A DNA stretch of 64,000 nucleotides from Streptomyces sp. NBC_01408 (lineage in GTDB: Bacteria > Actinomycetota > Actinomycetes > Streptomycetales > Streptomycetaceae). Of this stretch, positions 53,792 to 63,474 are shown piece by piece (the stretch's first letter is position 1; the number at the start of each line of letters is the position of its first letter). The DNA is taken from contig NZ_JAPEPJ010000001.1 of the NCBI RefSeq assembly GCF_026340255.1, forward strand, positions 682,001 to 746,000, in the 5' to 3' direction. The notes below the pieces were generated by a model. That model worked only from the letters and a program-made list of their open reading frames with translations, was not told the origin of the DNA and made no database searches. The position numbers and the translations under genes were made by a program.

Positions 53792-55387
53792 ATGGACAAG
53801 GGTGACGAGGGATACGGCGAGGGGTACGGGGACTGGGAGGAGCTGGTCGGCGCCGCGCTGCTGGGCACCGACCGGCGCCCGGGCGGCGGGCCGGCCGGCT
53901 CGCCGGAGTCCCTGCTGGACGCGGCGGCCGTGCACACCGTACGGCGCCGGGCAGGGCTCAGACCGGCGCAGGCGCGCTCCCGGCCGGAGCCGGCGGCGCG
54001 CGACCCGCGTCCGGCGCCTCCGGAGGCGGCCCGGCGGCGGCTGGCCCAGCTGCTGGCCGGCCGCACGGGCGCGGGCAGCGGCGGCGGGCGGCGCGGAGCC
54101 GCCCCGGATCTGACCGAGCTGCTGCCGCAGTGGCTGGCCGCGGCCGGGCGGTACGGCTACCGGGCACCGGCCGCACTGGTGCCGGCCCTGCTGGACGCGG
54201 CCCGGGCCCGTACGGACCTGCGTCCGCAGGCCCTGGCGCTGGCCGGGGCGCGGGGGCTCTGGCTGGCCCGGCTGAATCCCGACTGGCGTTTCGCCCTGCG
54301 CGGCGGGTCCGGCGGGGCGGGAGAGCTGCCGGACGTGACGGACCCGACGGGGGTGGAACGGCTGTGGCAGGAAGGACTGTTCGCGGAGCGGGTGGCACTG
54401 CTGGGCGCGATACGGGCCCACGAGGCGGCAGCCGCGCCACGCCTGCTGGAGACGACCTGGGCCACCGAACGGGCCGAGGACCGGCTGATGTTCCTCGACT
54501 CGCTGCGGGTGGGCCTGTCGGACGGGGACGAACCCTTCCTGGAGGCGGCGCTGGGTGACCGCAGCCGCAATGTCCGGGCGACGGCGGCCGAGCTGCTGTC
54601 GGCGCTTCCGCAGTCGGCGCTGGCGGGGCGGATGGCGCAGCGCGCCCTGGCGTGCGTGGGCCCCGACGGGGTCACCCCGCCGGCCGAGTGCGACGCGGGG
54701 ATGCTGCGGGACGGAGTGGTCAAGCGGCCGCCCGCCGGACGCGGGGAACGGGCCTGGTGGCTCGGGCAGCTCGTGGAGGCCGCGCCGCTGGACTGCTGGC
54801 GGGAGCGGTTCGGCGGGCTCGGCCCGGCGGAGATCGTGGCGCTGCCGGTGGCCGAGGGCGAGGGCTGGGCGGAGGAACTCCACGCGGCGTGGTGCCGGGC
54901 CGCTGTGCGCCAGCGCGACGCGCAGTGGTCGCGGGCCCTGCTCGGGCCGCCGTCCGCGCCGCCCGCCGCGGGTCCGGCGACGGCCTCGCTGGCGGAGCGG
55001 GCGAAGCTGCTGGAGACCCTGCCCGAGGGGGAACGGGCCCGATGGGTCGCCGAGTTCATACGGGCGCACGGGCTCTCGGAGGCGTTCCAGCTGCTCGGGG
55101 TGTGCGTGGTGCCGTGGGCCGGGGCGCTGGGCCGGGCGGTGGTCGACGCGCTGGAGACCGCCCGGGAGGCGGGGAGCTACCCGTGGAGCTTCAGCGGGGT
55201 GATGGGTCTGGCGGAGCGCTGCCTCGATCCTGCGGAGGCCGGGCGTCTGGAGGCCCTGACCGCCTCCGTCGAGGACCCGCCGGAGGCGTCGCCGGGCGCC
55301 GCCGCGTACTGGGCCGAGGCCTTTCAGCGGCTGGTCGCCACCCTTGACCTCCGGGCGGCGATGCTTTCGGAACTCGCCCCGGCCTGA
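53792..55387 (+). CDS. DUF5691 family protein
   Basis: A 531-residue, mostly alpha-helical protein of the DUF5691 family. The start WEELVGAALLGTDRRPGGG is characteristic. The middle (LLETTWATERAEDRLMFLDS, LEAALGDRSRNVRATAAELL) reads like HEAT-type helical repeats. The last third contains LAERAKLLETLPEGERARWV and VMGLAERCLDP. There are no catalytic motifs I recognise. GGAGGGG precedes the ATG. It is found with SWIM, MoxR, DUF5682 and VWA genes in actinobacteria and cyanobacteria as I recall, which supports a shared function. Confidence 0.85.
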   Translation: MDKGDEGYGEGYGDWEELVGAALLGTDRRPGGGPAGSPESLLDAAAVHTVRRRAGLRPAQARSRPEPAARDPRPAPPEAARRRLAQLLAGRTGAGSGGGRRGAAPDLTELLPQWLAAAGRYGYRAPAALVPALLDAARARTDLRPQALALAGARGLWLARLNPDWRFALRGGSGGAGELPDVTDPTGVERLWQEGLFAERVALLGAIRAHEAAAAPRLLETTWATERAEDRLMFLDSLRVGLSDGDEPFLEAALGDRSRNVRATAAELLSALPQSALAGRMAQRALACVGPDGVTPPAECDAGMLRDGVVKRPPAGRGERAWWLGQLVEAAPLDCWRERFGGLGPAEIVALPVAEGEGWAEELHAAWCRAAVRQRDAQWSRALLGPPSAPPAAGPATASLAERAKLLETLPEGERARWVAEFIRAHGLSEAFQLLGVCVVPWAGALGRAVVDALETAREAGSYPWSFSGVMGLAERCLDPAEAGRLEALTASVEDPPEASPGAAAYWAEAFQRLVATLDLRAAMLSELAPA

Positions 55388-55536
55388 TCCCTCGCCGGGG
55401 GGTGGGGTCCGCCGCGGCGGTGCGGTCGCCCCTGTGGTGGGGTCGCCGCTGCGCGGAGCTGCTCCCCGCCCCGCCCTTTCTCCGTTTCCCGGGCTCCGCC
55501 CGGACCCGTCCGGGAACCTCCGGCTCGGCTCAGGAC

Positions 55537-55576
55537 CTGGGGCTCCGCCCCAGACCCCGCGCCTCAAACGCCGGCG
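55537..55576. repeat. Single copy of the CCTCAAACGCCGGC intergenic repeat
   Basis: CTGGGGCTCCGCCCCAG (55537-55553) can form a small hairpin, and CCTCAAACGCCGGC follows (55562-55575). These are the two end modules of the palindromic elements at 30 and 40 kb, here without a partner arm, between convergent genes. Confidence 0.75.
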
Positions 55577-55627
55577 AGGCTGAGGTCGCCCCCGGGGCAG
55601 CGGGGGCTGAGGATCGCCCGCCGGAGG

Positions 55628-56029
55628 CTACTGGCGGACGTTCGAGCGGACCCAGTCCACGATCGACGTCGTCGTCGCTCCCGGGGTGAAGATCTCCGCC
55701 ACGCCCTTCGCCTTGAGGGGGGCGATGTCGTCCTCCGGGATGATGCCGCCGCCGAAGACCTTGATGTCCTCCGCGTCCCGCTCCTTGAGGAGTTCCAGCA
55801 CGCGGGCGAAGAGCGTGTTGTGGGCGCCGGAGAGGATCGAGAGGCCGATCGCGTCGGCATCCTCCTGGATGGCGGTGTCCACGATCTGCTCGGGGGTCTG
55901 GTGGAGGCCGGTGTAGATGACCTCCATGCCCGCGTCCCGCAGCGCCCGCGCGATCACCTTCGCACCGCGGTCGTGGCCGTCGAGACCCGGCTTGGCCACC
56001 ACCACACGGATCGGACCGGTCACACCCAT
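55628..56029 (-). CDS. Cobalamin-binding small subunit of an acyl-CoA mutase (IcmB-like)
   Basis: A 133-residue stand-alone B12-binding domain. The DxHxxG motif that binds cobalamin in base-off form is intact as GLDGHDRG (15-22, His19), and the other family blocks are [27 protein letters not shown] and [12 protein letters not shown] + FTPGATT. The length matches isobutyryl-CoA mutase small subunits (about 136 residues); S. coelicolor icmB is at this syntenic place as I recall. It would partner a large subunit such as the one at 1-1052, 54.6 kb away. The gene is monocistronic. Confidence 0.93.
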   Translation of the reverse strand: MGVTGPIRVVVAKPGLDGHDRGAKVIARALRDAGMEVIYTGLHQTPEQIVDTAIQEDADAIGLSILSGAHNTLFARVLELLKERDAEDIKVFGGGIIPEDDIAPLKAKGVAEIFTPGATTTSIVDWVRSNVRQ

Positions 56030-56203
56030 CGCACTGCCTCCCGAGTGAACGAACGTTAAGTACAGCATCGCGCACGCCGCCGTTTCGCGGTCCCCCACGA
56101 GGGGGAAATCACACGTGGGACGGCATTGCGCCACCGTGCCGACAGCCGCACGGCACGGTGGCGCGACCGGCCGCAGTCCCAAGAGGCCGAGGGGAGGCCG
56201 CCG

Positions 56204-56986
56204 GTGGGGCTGTCCGTGCCGTTGTCCGTGTCCATGTCCGGAGCCGCACTGCGGGCCGGGGCCCTGGAGGTAGTGGTCCTCGGCGGACACCTCCTCCTCT
56301 ATCCCACCGGAGTGTGCCAGGAGAAGGTCGTCCCGCGCCCGCCCGCGACACGGCCGCCCGTCCTCCTCCTCCACGGGTTCACCGACAACCGCTCCGTCTT
56401 CGTCCTGCTTCGCCGCGCCCTCGGGGCCGGCGGCCGGCGGCACGTCGAGGCGTACAACTACTCGCCCTTCACCCGCGACCTTCGCGTCACGGCCCGCCAC
56501 CTCGCCCGGCGTGTCGAGGAACTGTGCGAGCGCACCGGGCAGCAGCGGGTGGACCTGGTCGGGCACAGCCTGGGCGGGCTCGTCGGCCGGTACTACGTGC
56601 AGCGCCTCGGCGGCGACGCCCGTGTCCGCACGCTCGTCACGCTCGGTACCCCGCACTCCGGCACGCTGGTCGCCCCCTTCATGGACGCGCACCCCCTGGT
56701 CCGGCAGATGCGCCCGGACTCCCGGGTGGTGTCCGAGCTGGCCGAGCCCGCGCCCGGCTGCGCGACCCGGTGCGTGGCCTTCTGGAGCGAGTTCGACGCG
56801 CTGATGACTCCCGTCGGGACGGCGCGCATCGAGCATCCGGATCTGCGGGTGGAGAACGTGCAGGTCACGGGTATCGGGCACCTCGCCCTGCCCGCTCACC
56901 CCGCCGTGATCGCGGCCGTCCGGCGCGCCCTCGACGGGCCCGGTCAGGCCGCCGCCGAGAGCCCGGACGCCGCTTCCGTCGCCTAG
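56204..56986 (+). CDS. Alpha/beta-hydrolase, triacylglycerol lipase-like
   Basis: A 260-residue hydrolase. A hydrophobic start ([20 protein letters not shown]) suggests a membrane anchor or weak signal. The oxyanion segment [15 protein letters not shown] (HGF) and the nucleophile elbow GHSLGG (Ser122) are clear, followed by [20 protein letters not shown] + GTPHSGT, typical of lipase-class hydrolases. The catalytic Asp is probably in SEFDALMTP and the His in GIGHLALP. The GTG at 56204 has GGGGAGG at 6-nt spacing and is preferred to upstream Mets. Divergent from the B12-binding subunit gene. Confidence 0.88.
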   Translation: MGLSVPLSVSMSGAALRAGALEVVVLGGHLLLYPTGVCQEKVVPRPPATRPPVLLLHGFTDNRSVFVLLRRALGAGGRRHVEAYNYSPFTRDLRVTARHLARRVEELCERTGQQRVDLVGHSLGGLVGRYYVQRLGGDARVRTLVTLGTPHSGTLVAPFMDAHPLVRQMRPDSRVVSELAEPAPGCATRCVAFWSEFDALMTPVGTARIEHPDLRVENVQVTGIGHLALPAHPAVIAAVRRALDGPGQAAAESPDAASVA

Positions 56987-57100
56987 ACGGCACCCGAGCA
57001 AAAGTCGAACGGATTTCGAACTCAAGGCCAAGGCTCTGCATTTCGGCGACCGAAAGACGGCCGAATGCCCGGTTCCGCAACTACCGAGACCCCGCGAAGA

Positions 57101-57130
57101 TTGTCGTTGCGTGTAACCGCCGGGTACAGT
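57101..57130 (+). promoter_or_regulatory. HrdB-type promoter of the M23 peptidase gene
   Basis: TTGTCG (57101-57106), an 18-bp spacer, TACAGT (57125-57130). The transcript would have a leader of about 70 nt, which contains a hairpin-forming CCGGGGAACCTCCAATTCCCCGG. Confidence 0.65.
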
Positions 57131-57209
57131 CACGCCACTGCTCTCCTCCGGGGAACCTCCAATTCCCCGGCCACCCAGGCCCCCCACTGCCGAGGCGAAA
57201 GAGAAGTTG

Positions 57210-58829
57210 GTGAACGACCGCCCCTCGCCGGGCCAGTACCCGGATCCCGGGTATGACGGCCTTACGACCACCACTTTCGCTGGTGACTCGACCTACGTTT
57301 CCTACGAAACGCAGGGCCAGGGGGTCAACTACGCCGCCTACGGCTCCTACGAGACCGGCGCGTACGACGCCACCGCATGGGCCTCGCAGGGCAGTTACGT
57401 GCCCACGATCCCCAGCCAGGGCGTCCCCGCGGACACCACCGGGCAGTGGGACGCGAGCGCCTGGAGCACGCCGGGTGCGGAGTACCCCGGCTACGCCGGC
57501 TACCAGCCCGCCTCCTTCGGCTACGACACCTCGGCCGAGCAGACCGGGCACTGGGCACTGCCGGGCTACGGCACCACCGGCACCGAGACCGGCGCCTACG
57601 ACGCCACCGCCTGGAACACCGTCACGGAGACCCCGGCCCCCGCCGAGGCCGCCTATCCGAACGAGTACGCGTACGAGTACCAGCCCGCGCAGCAGTACCC
57701 GGGCCAGTACGAGCACCAGCAGCACGAGCACCAGCCGCAGGAACACCAGCACCAGCAGCAGACTTACGACGGCACCGCCTACGCCTACGAAGCCCAGGCC
57801 GCCTACGAACCCGAGGCCGCCGCGGGACCCGCGGCCGAGCCCGAGGCCCCCGCCGCGCCCGAGGCGTACAGCGAGACCGCCGTCTTCGAGGCCGTCCCCG
57901 GCGAGGAGCCCGACCTCCAGCCCTCGGCCGAGGTGCACGACCTCCCCACCCAGGCCATGCCCGTGACCCCGCCGTCGACGACGGGCGAGCCGCGCAGCGC
58001 ACGCCGGACCGCCGCCAAGGCGAACGCCAAGGCAGGCGGCAAGGCGAACGCCAAGGCCGCCGCAAAGGCGAGCAGCAGCCGGGCGAGCAGCCGTCGCCGC
58101 ACCCCGGCGAAGCGTTCCGCCCTGCTGACCGTGGCCGTGCCCTCCGCCTGCGTGATGGGCGTCGCCGGTGTCGCGGCGGCCTCGGTCGGCGGGCTGACCG
58201 GCACGGAGAAGCCCGCCGAGGACACCACCACGATGGCCGCGCCCGACCCGGCCTCGGTGAAGCCGGTCGCGGCGAACACCAAGCTCGACACCCAACTGGC
58301 CGCGCTCAGCGCCGACGCGGGCGACTTCGCGGACCGCGCGAGCCGCACGCAGGAGCGCATCGACCTGCGTCAGCGCCAGGAGGACGAGAAGAAGAAGAAG
58401 GCGGAGGAGGCGGCGGCCAAGGAGGCGGCCCGCCCCAAGTTCGCGATCCCCGTCGCACAGCAGGGCCTCAGCGCCAGCTTCGGGCAGTCCGGCGGCATGT
58501 GGATGTCCGTGCACACCGGCATCGACTTCCCGGTCGCCTACGGAACCCCGGTCATGGCCGCCACCGACGGCACCGTGCGCACCCAGTACAACAGCGCGTA
58601 CGGGAACATGGCCATAGTGACCGCGCCCGACGGCACCGAGACCTGGTACTGCCACCTGAGCAGCACCAAGATCCGCGGGGGCAAGGTCAAGGCCGGCGAG
58701 GTCATCGCGTACTCCGGCAACTCCGGCAACTCAACCGGGCCGCACCTGCACTTCGAGGTACGGCCGGGCGGCGGGTCCGCGATCGACCCCATGCCGTGGT
58801 TCCGCACCCAAGGCCTGAACCCCTCGTAA
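57210..58829 (+). CDS. M23 family metallopeptidase (cell-wall endopeptidase)
   Basis: A 539-residue protein. The first ~260 residues are a disordered Tyr/Gln/Ala/Glu/His-rich tail with repeats of the type TGAYDATAW and EHQQHEHQ. A Lys/Ala/Arg-rich stretch ([20 protein letters not shown]) comes next, then one membrane helix ([20 protein letters not shown]), a coiled coil ([20 protein letters not shown] and a [12 protein letters not shown] run) and the C-terminal lysostaphin-like peptidase. Zinc ligands are present: HTGIDF and [14 protein letters not shown] holds a further catalytic His. So a type II membrane protein acting on the wall. The GTG at 57210 follows GAGAAG. Confidence 0.9.
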   Translation: MNDRPSPGQYPDPGYDGLTTTTFAGDSTYVSYETQGQGVNYAAYGSYETGAYDATAWASQGSYVPTIPSQGVPADTTGQWDASAWSTPGAEYPGYAGYQPASFGYDTSAEQTGHWALPGYGTTGTETGAYDATAWNTVTETPAPAEAAYPNEYAYEYQPAQQYPGQYEHQQHEHQPQEHQHQQQTYDGTAYAYEAQAAYEPEAAAGPAAEPEAPAAPEAYSETAVFEAVPGEEPDLQPSAEVHDLPTQAMPVTPPSTTGEPRSARRTAAKANAKAGGKANAKAAAKASSSRASSRRRTPAKRSALLTVAVPSACVMGVAGVAAASVGGLTGTEKPAEDTTTMAAPDPASVKPVAANTKLDTQLAALSADAGDFADRASRTQERIDLRQRQEDEKKKKAEEAAAKEAARPKFAIPVAQQGLSASFGQSGGMWMSVHTGIDFPVAYGTPVMAATDGTVRTQYNSAYGNMAIVTAPDGTETWYCHLSSTKIRGGKVKAGEVIAYSGNSGNSTGPHLHFEVRPGGGSAIDPMPWFRTQGLNPS

Positions 58830-58840
58830 CGAGCGGGGCG

Positions 58841-58908
58841 GGGCCCACCCGTAGTGGCACGGACCCCCTGAACAAGCGGGGCCCACCCGTACCGGCATGG
58901 ACCCCCTC
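58841..58908 (+). repeat. 30-bp direct repeat, two copies, downstream of the M23 gene
   Basis: GGGGCCCACCCGTAGTGGCA + CGGACCCCCT at 58841-58870 recurs with four changes at 58879-58908 (period 38 bp), within the 93-bp gap between the convergent M23 and pcrA genes. Confidence 0.8.
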
Positions 58909-58922
58909 GACGACCTGGACCG

Positions 58923-61466
58923 CTACAGCTTCTGCACCGGCGCGTAGCGCAGCAGCAGCCGCTTGGGCTTGTCGTCCCCGAAGTCGATGGTGGCCTGCGC
59001 GTCCGCGCCCGCTCCCTTGACCTCCATGACCGTGCCGAGCCCGAACTGGTCGTGCGTGACCCGGTCCCCGACCACGAGGTTGATGACCGGCTTGTCGGCG
59101 GCCCGGCGCGTCGCGAACCCGGACGGGCCCGATTTCGTACGCGACGAGGACAGGAACGACTCCGGCGAGGTGCCGAACGTCGCCTTCCCCGAGCCGGACG
59201 AGCCGGACGAGCCGGATGAACCGGATGACCCGTACCCCGAGCTCCGCATCGGCCCCGCCGGCTTCTGGGACGCGCCCGTCCGCTTCCACTGGAGGTACTC
59301 CGCCGGAATCTCCTCCAGGAACCGCGACGGCGGGTTGTACGAGGGCGTGCCCCACGCGCTGCGCATGCTCGACCGGGTCAGGTACAGCCGCTCGCGCGCC
59401 CGGGTGATGCCGACGTAGGCGAGGCGGCGCTCCTCCTCCAGTTCCTTGGTCTGGCCCAGCGCCCGCATGTGCGGGAAGACCCCGTCCTCCATGCCGGTCA
59501 GGAAGACCACCGGGAACTCCAGGCCCTTGGCGGTGTGCAGGGTCATGAGCGTGATGACGCCCGTGCCCTCGGTGTCCTCGTCGGGGATCTGGTCGGAGTC
59601 GGCGACGAGGGCGACCTGCTCCAGGAACTCGGCCAGGGTGCCGGGACCCGGGGCCGGGGCGCCGGTCTCGGCCGCCTCGGTGGCCGCGGCCTCCCGGGCC
59701 TGCTCGAACTCGAGCGCCACCGCCGCCAGTTCCTGGAGGTTCTCGATCCGCGTCTCGTCCTGCGGATCGGTGGACGCCTGGAGCTCGGCCAGGTAGCCCG
59801 TACGCTCCAGCACCGCCTCCAGCACCACCGCCGGGCCGGCGCCCGAGTCGACGATCGTGCGCAGCTCCTCCATCAGCACGTTGAACCGCTTCACCGCGTT
59901 CGTCGAGCGCGCGGCCATGCCGAAGGCCTCGTCCACGCGCCGCAGCGCCTGCGGGAAGGTGATCTTCTCGCGCATCGCGAGGGCGTCGATCATCGCCTCG
60001 GCGCGCTCGCCGATGCCGCGCTTGGGCACGTTCAGGATCCGGCGCAGCGGGACGTTGTCCTCGGGGTTCGCCAGGACGCGCAGGTACGCGAGGACGTCCC
60101 GGACCTCCTTGCGCTCGTAGAAGCGGACGCCGCCGACGACCTTGTAGGGCAGTCCGACGCGGATGAAGATCTCCTCGAACACGCGGGACTGCGCGTTGGT
60201 CCGGTAGAAGATCGCGACGTCGCCGGCCTTGGCGTCACCGGCGTCGGTGAGGCGGTCGATCTCGTCGGCGACGAACTGCGCCTCGTCGTGCTCGGTGTCC
60301 GCGACGTAGCCGGTGATGACGGCGCCGGTGCCGGCCTGGGTCCACAGGTTCTTGGCGCGGCGGTTCTCGTTGCGCTCGATGACGGCGTTGGCGGCGGAGA
60401 GGATCGTCTGCGTGGAGCGGTAGTTCTGCTCCAGCAGGATCGTCTTGGCGTCCGCGTAGTCCTCCTCGAACTGGAGGATGTTGCGGATGGTCGCGCCGCG
60501 GAAGGCGTAGATCGACTGGTCGGCGTCACCCACCACGCACAGTTCGGCCGGGGGCAGATCCGGGTAGCCGGTGCCGACCAGTTCGCGCACGAGGGTGTAC
60601 TGGGCGTGGTTGGTGTCCTGGTACTCGTCGACCAGGACGTGCCGGAAGCGGCGCCGGTAGTGCTCGGCGACGTCCGGGAACGCCTGAAGCAGGTGGACCG
60701 TGGTCATGATGATGTCGTCGAAGTCGAGCGCGTTGGCCTCGCGCAGCCGCCCCTGGTACATGGCGTAGGCCTGGGCGAGGGTCTTCTCGAAGCCGTCGGC
60801 GGCCTGGTCGGCGAAGGCTTCCTCGTCGATCAGCTCGTTCTTCAGGTTGGAGATCTTGGCGTTGAAGGCCTTGGGCGGGAACTTCTTGGGGTCCAGGTCC
60901 AGGTCCCGGCAGACGAGTGCCATCAGGCGCTTCGAGTCGGCCGCGTCGTAGATCGAGAACGAGGAGGTGAAGCCGAGTCGCTTGGACTCGCGGCGCAGGA
61001 TGCGCACGCACGCGCTGTGGAAGGTGGACACCCACATGGCGTTGGCGCGCGGGCCGACGAGGCTCTCCACGCGCTCCTTCATCTCACCGGCGGCCTTGTT
61101 GGTGAAGGTGATCGCCAGGATCTGGCCGGGGTGGACGTTCCGCGCGGACAGCAGGTGCCCGATGCGGTGGGTGAGCACCCGGGTCTTGCCGGAGCCGGCG
61201 CCGGCCACGATGAGCAGCGGCGAGCCCGCGTGCACCACGGCCGCGGCCTGCTGCTCGTTGAGCCCGTCCAGGAGCGTCGCCGGGTCGATGACGGGCCGGG
61301 GGGCGCCGTCCCGGTAGTACGCGTCCCCGGACATGGGCATGTCGAACTTGCCCCCGAAGAGATCGTCCGCGCCCGGTTCCGGGGCGGGGTGATCCTCGGG
61401 CGGCGGGGGGACCTCGTCGGAGGGGGTGAAGTCCACCAGGAAACTGTCGTCAAAGAGGCTGCTCAT
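58923..61466 (-). CDS. pcrA: ATP-dependent DNA helicase PcrA (UvrD/Rep family)
   Basis: An 847-residue superfamily 1A helicase for DNA repair and replication-fork clearance. The N-terminal ~60 residues are an acidic extension; then come NEQQAAVVHAGSPLLIVAGA, motif I GAGSGKTRVLTHR, ITFTNKAAGEMKERV, motif II DEYQDTNH, GDADQSIYAFRGA, EQNYRST, LMTLHTAKGLEFPVVF and motif VI VGITRARERLYL. The C-terminus has a Ser/Gly repeat (SSGSSGSSG) and the tudor-like end RVTHDQFGLGTVMEVKG that binds RNA polymerase in PcrA. The length is normal. ATG 61466. Confidence 0.95.
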   Translation of the reverse strand: MSSLFDDSFLVDFTPSDEVPPPPEDHPAPEPGADDLFGGKFDMPMSGDAYYRDGAPRPVIDPATLLDGLNEQQAAAVVHAGSPLLIVAGAGSGKTRVLTHRIGHLLSARNVHPGQILAITFTNKAAGEMKERVESLVGPRANAMWVSTFHSACVRILRRESKRLGFTSSFSIYDAADSKRLMALVCRDLDLDPKKFPPKAFNAKISNLKNELIDEEAFADQAADGFEKTLAQAYAMYQGRLREANALDFDDIIMTTVHLLQAFPDVAEHYRRRFRHVLVDEYQDTNHAQYTLVRELVGTGYPDLPPAELCVVGDADQSIYAFRGATIRNILQFEEDYADAKTILLEQNYRSTQTILSAANAVIERNENRRAKNLWTQAGTGAVITGYVADTEHDEAQFVADEIDRLTDAGDAKAGDVAIFYRTNAQSRVFEEIFIRVGLPYKVVGGVRFYERKEVRDVLAYLRVLANPEDNVPLRRILNVPKRGIGERAEAMIDALAMREKITFPQALRRVDEAFGMAARSTNAVKRFNVLMEELRTIVDSGAGPAVVLEAVLERTGYLAELQASTDPQDETRIENLQELAAVALEFEQAREAAATEAAETGAPAPGPGTLAEFLEQVALVADSDQIPDEDTEGTGVITLMTLHTAKGLEFPVVFLTGMEDGVFPHMRALGQTKELEEERRLAYVGITRARERLYLTRSSMRSAWGTPSYNPPSRFLEEIPAEYLQWKRTGASQKPAGPMRSSGYGSSGSSGSSGSSGSGKATFGTSPESFLSSSRTKSGPSGFATRRAADKPVINLVVGDRVTHDQFGLGTVMEVKGAGADAQATIDFGDDKPKRLLLRYAPVQKL

Positions 61467-61478
61467 CGCATTCCGAGT

Positions 61479-61820
61479 CTAGGGGGCGGGACCGACAGCC
61501 GGTTCCGTGCCCGGAAATTCGCCGACGGCCAGGGCCAGCAGCCCGGGGAACCGCCGGTCCAGGTCCTGGCGGCGCAGGGTCAGGAAGAGTTTGCGTCCCT
61601 CGGGGCGCTGGCAGATCACACCGGCCTCGCGCAGCGTGCGCAGGTGGTGGGTGACCGTGGAGCGGGGCAGGCCTTCGGCCACCGCCCCGCAGAAGACCTC
61701 CGCCCCGGATCCGGCGAGGGTGCGGACGATCTCCAGCCGTACGGGGTGGCCGAGGGCGGCCAGGACCTCGACCAGTTCGATCCGGGCGGCGTCGGGGTGA
61801 TGGAGCTCTTCGGCGGCCAT
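61479..61820 (-). CDS. ArsR-family winged-helix regulator
   Basis: A 113-residue single-domain regulator. The winged HTH is complete: LAALGHPVRLEIVRTLAGSG, GLPRSTVTHHLRTLREAGVI + QRPEGRKLFLTL. There is one Cys near the middle (EVFCGAVAE), which is not enough for a classical metal site. ATG 61820. It is divergent from the small membrane protein gene at 61923, an arrangement in which the regulator often controls its neighbour. The signal is unknown. Confidence 0.87.
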   Translation of the reverse strand: MAAEELHHPDAARIELVEVLAALGHPVRLEIVRTLAGSGAEVFCGAVAEGLPRSTVTHHLRTLREAGVICQRPEGRKLFLTLRRQDLDRRFPGLLALAVGEFPGTEPAVGPAP

Positions 61821-61922
61821 GGAGCAACTGTACGCAAAACCCGAACTGACGTGGACGGGATCCTCTGCTCGGCCGGTTCCCCGCCCGGAACCGGCCGCCG
61901 GCCGCCCCGTACGCTCGGGGCC

Positions 61923-62276
61923 ATGGACGTACTGATCAATGTCTTCGTCGGCCTGCACATCATCGGTATCGCCTCGCTCCTCGGCGGCTTCCTGACCCAG
62001 ATGAAGGCGATGGGCGCGGGCACCGCCCGCTTCGTGCCCGCCATGCTGCACGGCGCGCTCACGATGCTCGTCACCGGCGTCCTGCTCGTCGGCTTCCGTG
62101 AGATGGACGGCTCCGCCGTCAACAACATCAAGGTCGGCGTGAAGCTGGCGATCCTCTTCGTGATCCTCGCCCTCGTCTACGTCAAGCGTGACGAGGAGCA
62201 GGTGGACAAGGCGCTGTTCGGTGCAGTCGGCGGTCTGACCGTGATCAATATCTTTATCGCCGTCCTCTGGCGCTGA
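61923..62276 (+). CDS. Small four-helix membrane protein
   Basis: A 117-residue protein with four membrane helices (VFVGLHIIGIASLLGGFLTQ, ARFVPAMLHGALTMLVTGVL, IKVGVKLAILFVILALVYVK, ALFGAVGGLTVINIFIAVLW). The two His in helices 1 and 2 (LHIIG and MLHGA) and the compact size recall small haem/redox membrane proteins, but this is only a resemblance. Function unknown. Divergent from the ArsR-like gene with a 102-bp gap. Confidence 0.82.
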   Translation: MDVLINVFVGLHIIGIASLLGGFLTQMKAMGAGTARFVPAMLHGALTMLVTGVLLVGFREMDGSAVNNIKVGVKLAILFVILALVYVKRDEEQVDKALFGAVGGLTVINIFIAVLWR

Positions 62277-62403
62277 TCCGGACCGGTCCCGAGCGGCCAT
62301 CCACGGTCGTATCAAGCCACTTACGATCACCCGTCATCCACCCGTTACCTGCGGGTCTAGCGTCCTCCTCCAAGCACCGAGAGAGGAAGGACGTGAGGCC
62401 CCC

Positions 62404-63468
62404 GTGGCCAGTCACCGAAAGCCCAGGCAGCGCCCGTTCTCCGGCGGCACCGTACGGACCGCCGCCACCCTCGCCCTCGCGGGCGCTGCCACCGCCACCG
62501 CCTTCGAAGGCACCTCCCAGGCCGACCCCCAGCTGACCCCCGCCCAGGTCAAGGCCGAGGTGGACCGGCTCTACGAGGAGGCCGGAGCCGCGACCGAGCG
62601 GTACAACGGGGCGAAGGAGAAGGCCGACGAGGCCCAGCGCGCGCTGACCGGCCTGCGCGACGAGAGCGCCCGCAGGGCCGACCGCCTCAACACCGCCCGC
62701 AGCGCCCTCGGGTCCATGGCCGCGAGCCAGTACCGCACCGGGGGGACCCTGGGCACCGCCGTCCGCCTCGCGACGGCCGACGACCCGACGGCCTACCTGG
62801 ACCAGGCCTCCTTCATTACCCGCACCGGGGACCGCAACGCCGCCGAGATCACTTCCGTACGCCACCGGCTCGACGAGGTCGGGCAGCTGCGGGACCAGGC
62901 CGCCGGACGGCTGGCGGAACTCCGCTCCCGGCAGACCGAGATCGCCGGGCACAAGGCCGACATCGAGAACAAGCTCGAGGCCGCCAGACGCCTGCTGGCC
63001 AAGCTCACCGCCGAACAGCGCGCCGCGTACGAGGCCCAGTCGGCCCCCGTTCCCCCGGCGGGTTCCCCGGCCGGCTCCCCCGCCGGCCCGCCGAGCACCC
63101 CGCCGCCCCCGTCCGACGGCTCCCGCGCCGCGCGGGCCATCGCCTTCGCCCACGGGGCGATCGGGAAGCCGTACGTCTGGGGCGCCACGGGCCCCGGATC
63201 CTTCGACTGCTCGGGGCTGACCCAGGCGGCCTGGCGCTCGGCCGGGGTCTCCCTGCCGCGCACCACCTACACCCAGATCAACAGCGGCCGGCGCGTGGCC
63301 CGCGACCAGCTGGCCCCCGGCGACCTGGTGTTCTTCTACTCCGGCGTCACCCACGTGGGCCTGTACATCGGCAACGGCCAGATGATCCACGCCCCGCGTC
63401 CCGGCTCGACGGTCCGGGTGGCGCCGATCGACTCGATGCCCTGGGCCGGTGCGTCGCGCCCCGCGTGA
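62404..63468 (+). CDS. NlpC/P60 family cell-wall hydrolase (C40 peptidase)
   Basis: A 354-residue secreted enzyme. A weak Sec-type signal (TVRTAATLALAGAATATAFE) precedes a long coiled coil (about 45-210; KAEVDRLYEEAGAATERYNG ... LEAARRLLAKLTAEQRAAYE), as in RipA-like proteins. After a Pro-rich linker comes the NlpC/P60 domain (about 240-354) with the catalytic Cys269 in FDCSGLTQAAW and His317 in HVGLYIGNGQMIHAPRPG. It cleaves between D-Glu and the diamino acid of stem peptides in known relatives. The GTG at 62404 is used, with GGAAGGA upstream. A TAGCGT -10-like box lies at 62358-62363. Confidence 0.93.
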   Translation: MASHRKPRQRPFSGGTVRTAATLALAGAATATAFEGTSQADPQLTPAQVKAEVDRLYEEAGAATERYNGAKEKADEAQRALTGLRDESARRADRLNTARSALGSMAASQYRTGGTLGTAVRLATADDPTAYLDQASFITRTGDRNAAEITSVRHRLDEVGQLRDQAAGRLAELRSRQTEIAGHKADIENKLEAARRLLAKLTAEQRAAYEAQSAPVPPAGSPAGSPAGPPSTPPPPSDGSRAARAIAFAHGAIGKPYVWGATGPGSFDCSGLTQAAWRSAGVSLPRTTYTQINSGRRVARDQLAPGDLVFFYSGVTHVGLYIGNGQMIHAPRPGSTVRVAPIDSMPWAGASRPA

Positions 63469-63474
63469 GCGCGG

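Noticed and set aside
57131..57209. Possible c-di-AMP (ydaO) riboswitch upstream of the M23 peptidase
   Set aside because: Wall-hydrolase genes in Streptomyces often have one, and CCGGGG...CCCCGG hairpin sequence is present, but the leader is only ~70 nt and lacks the conserved CCGACAGCT-type blocks.
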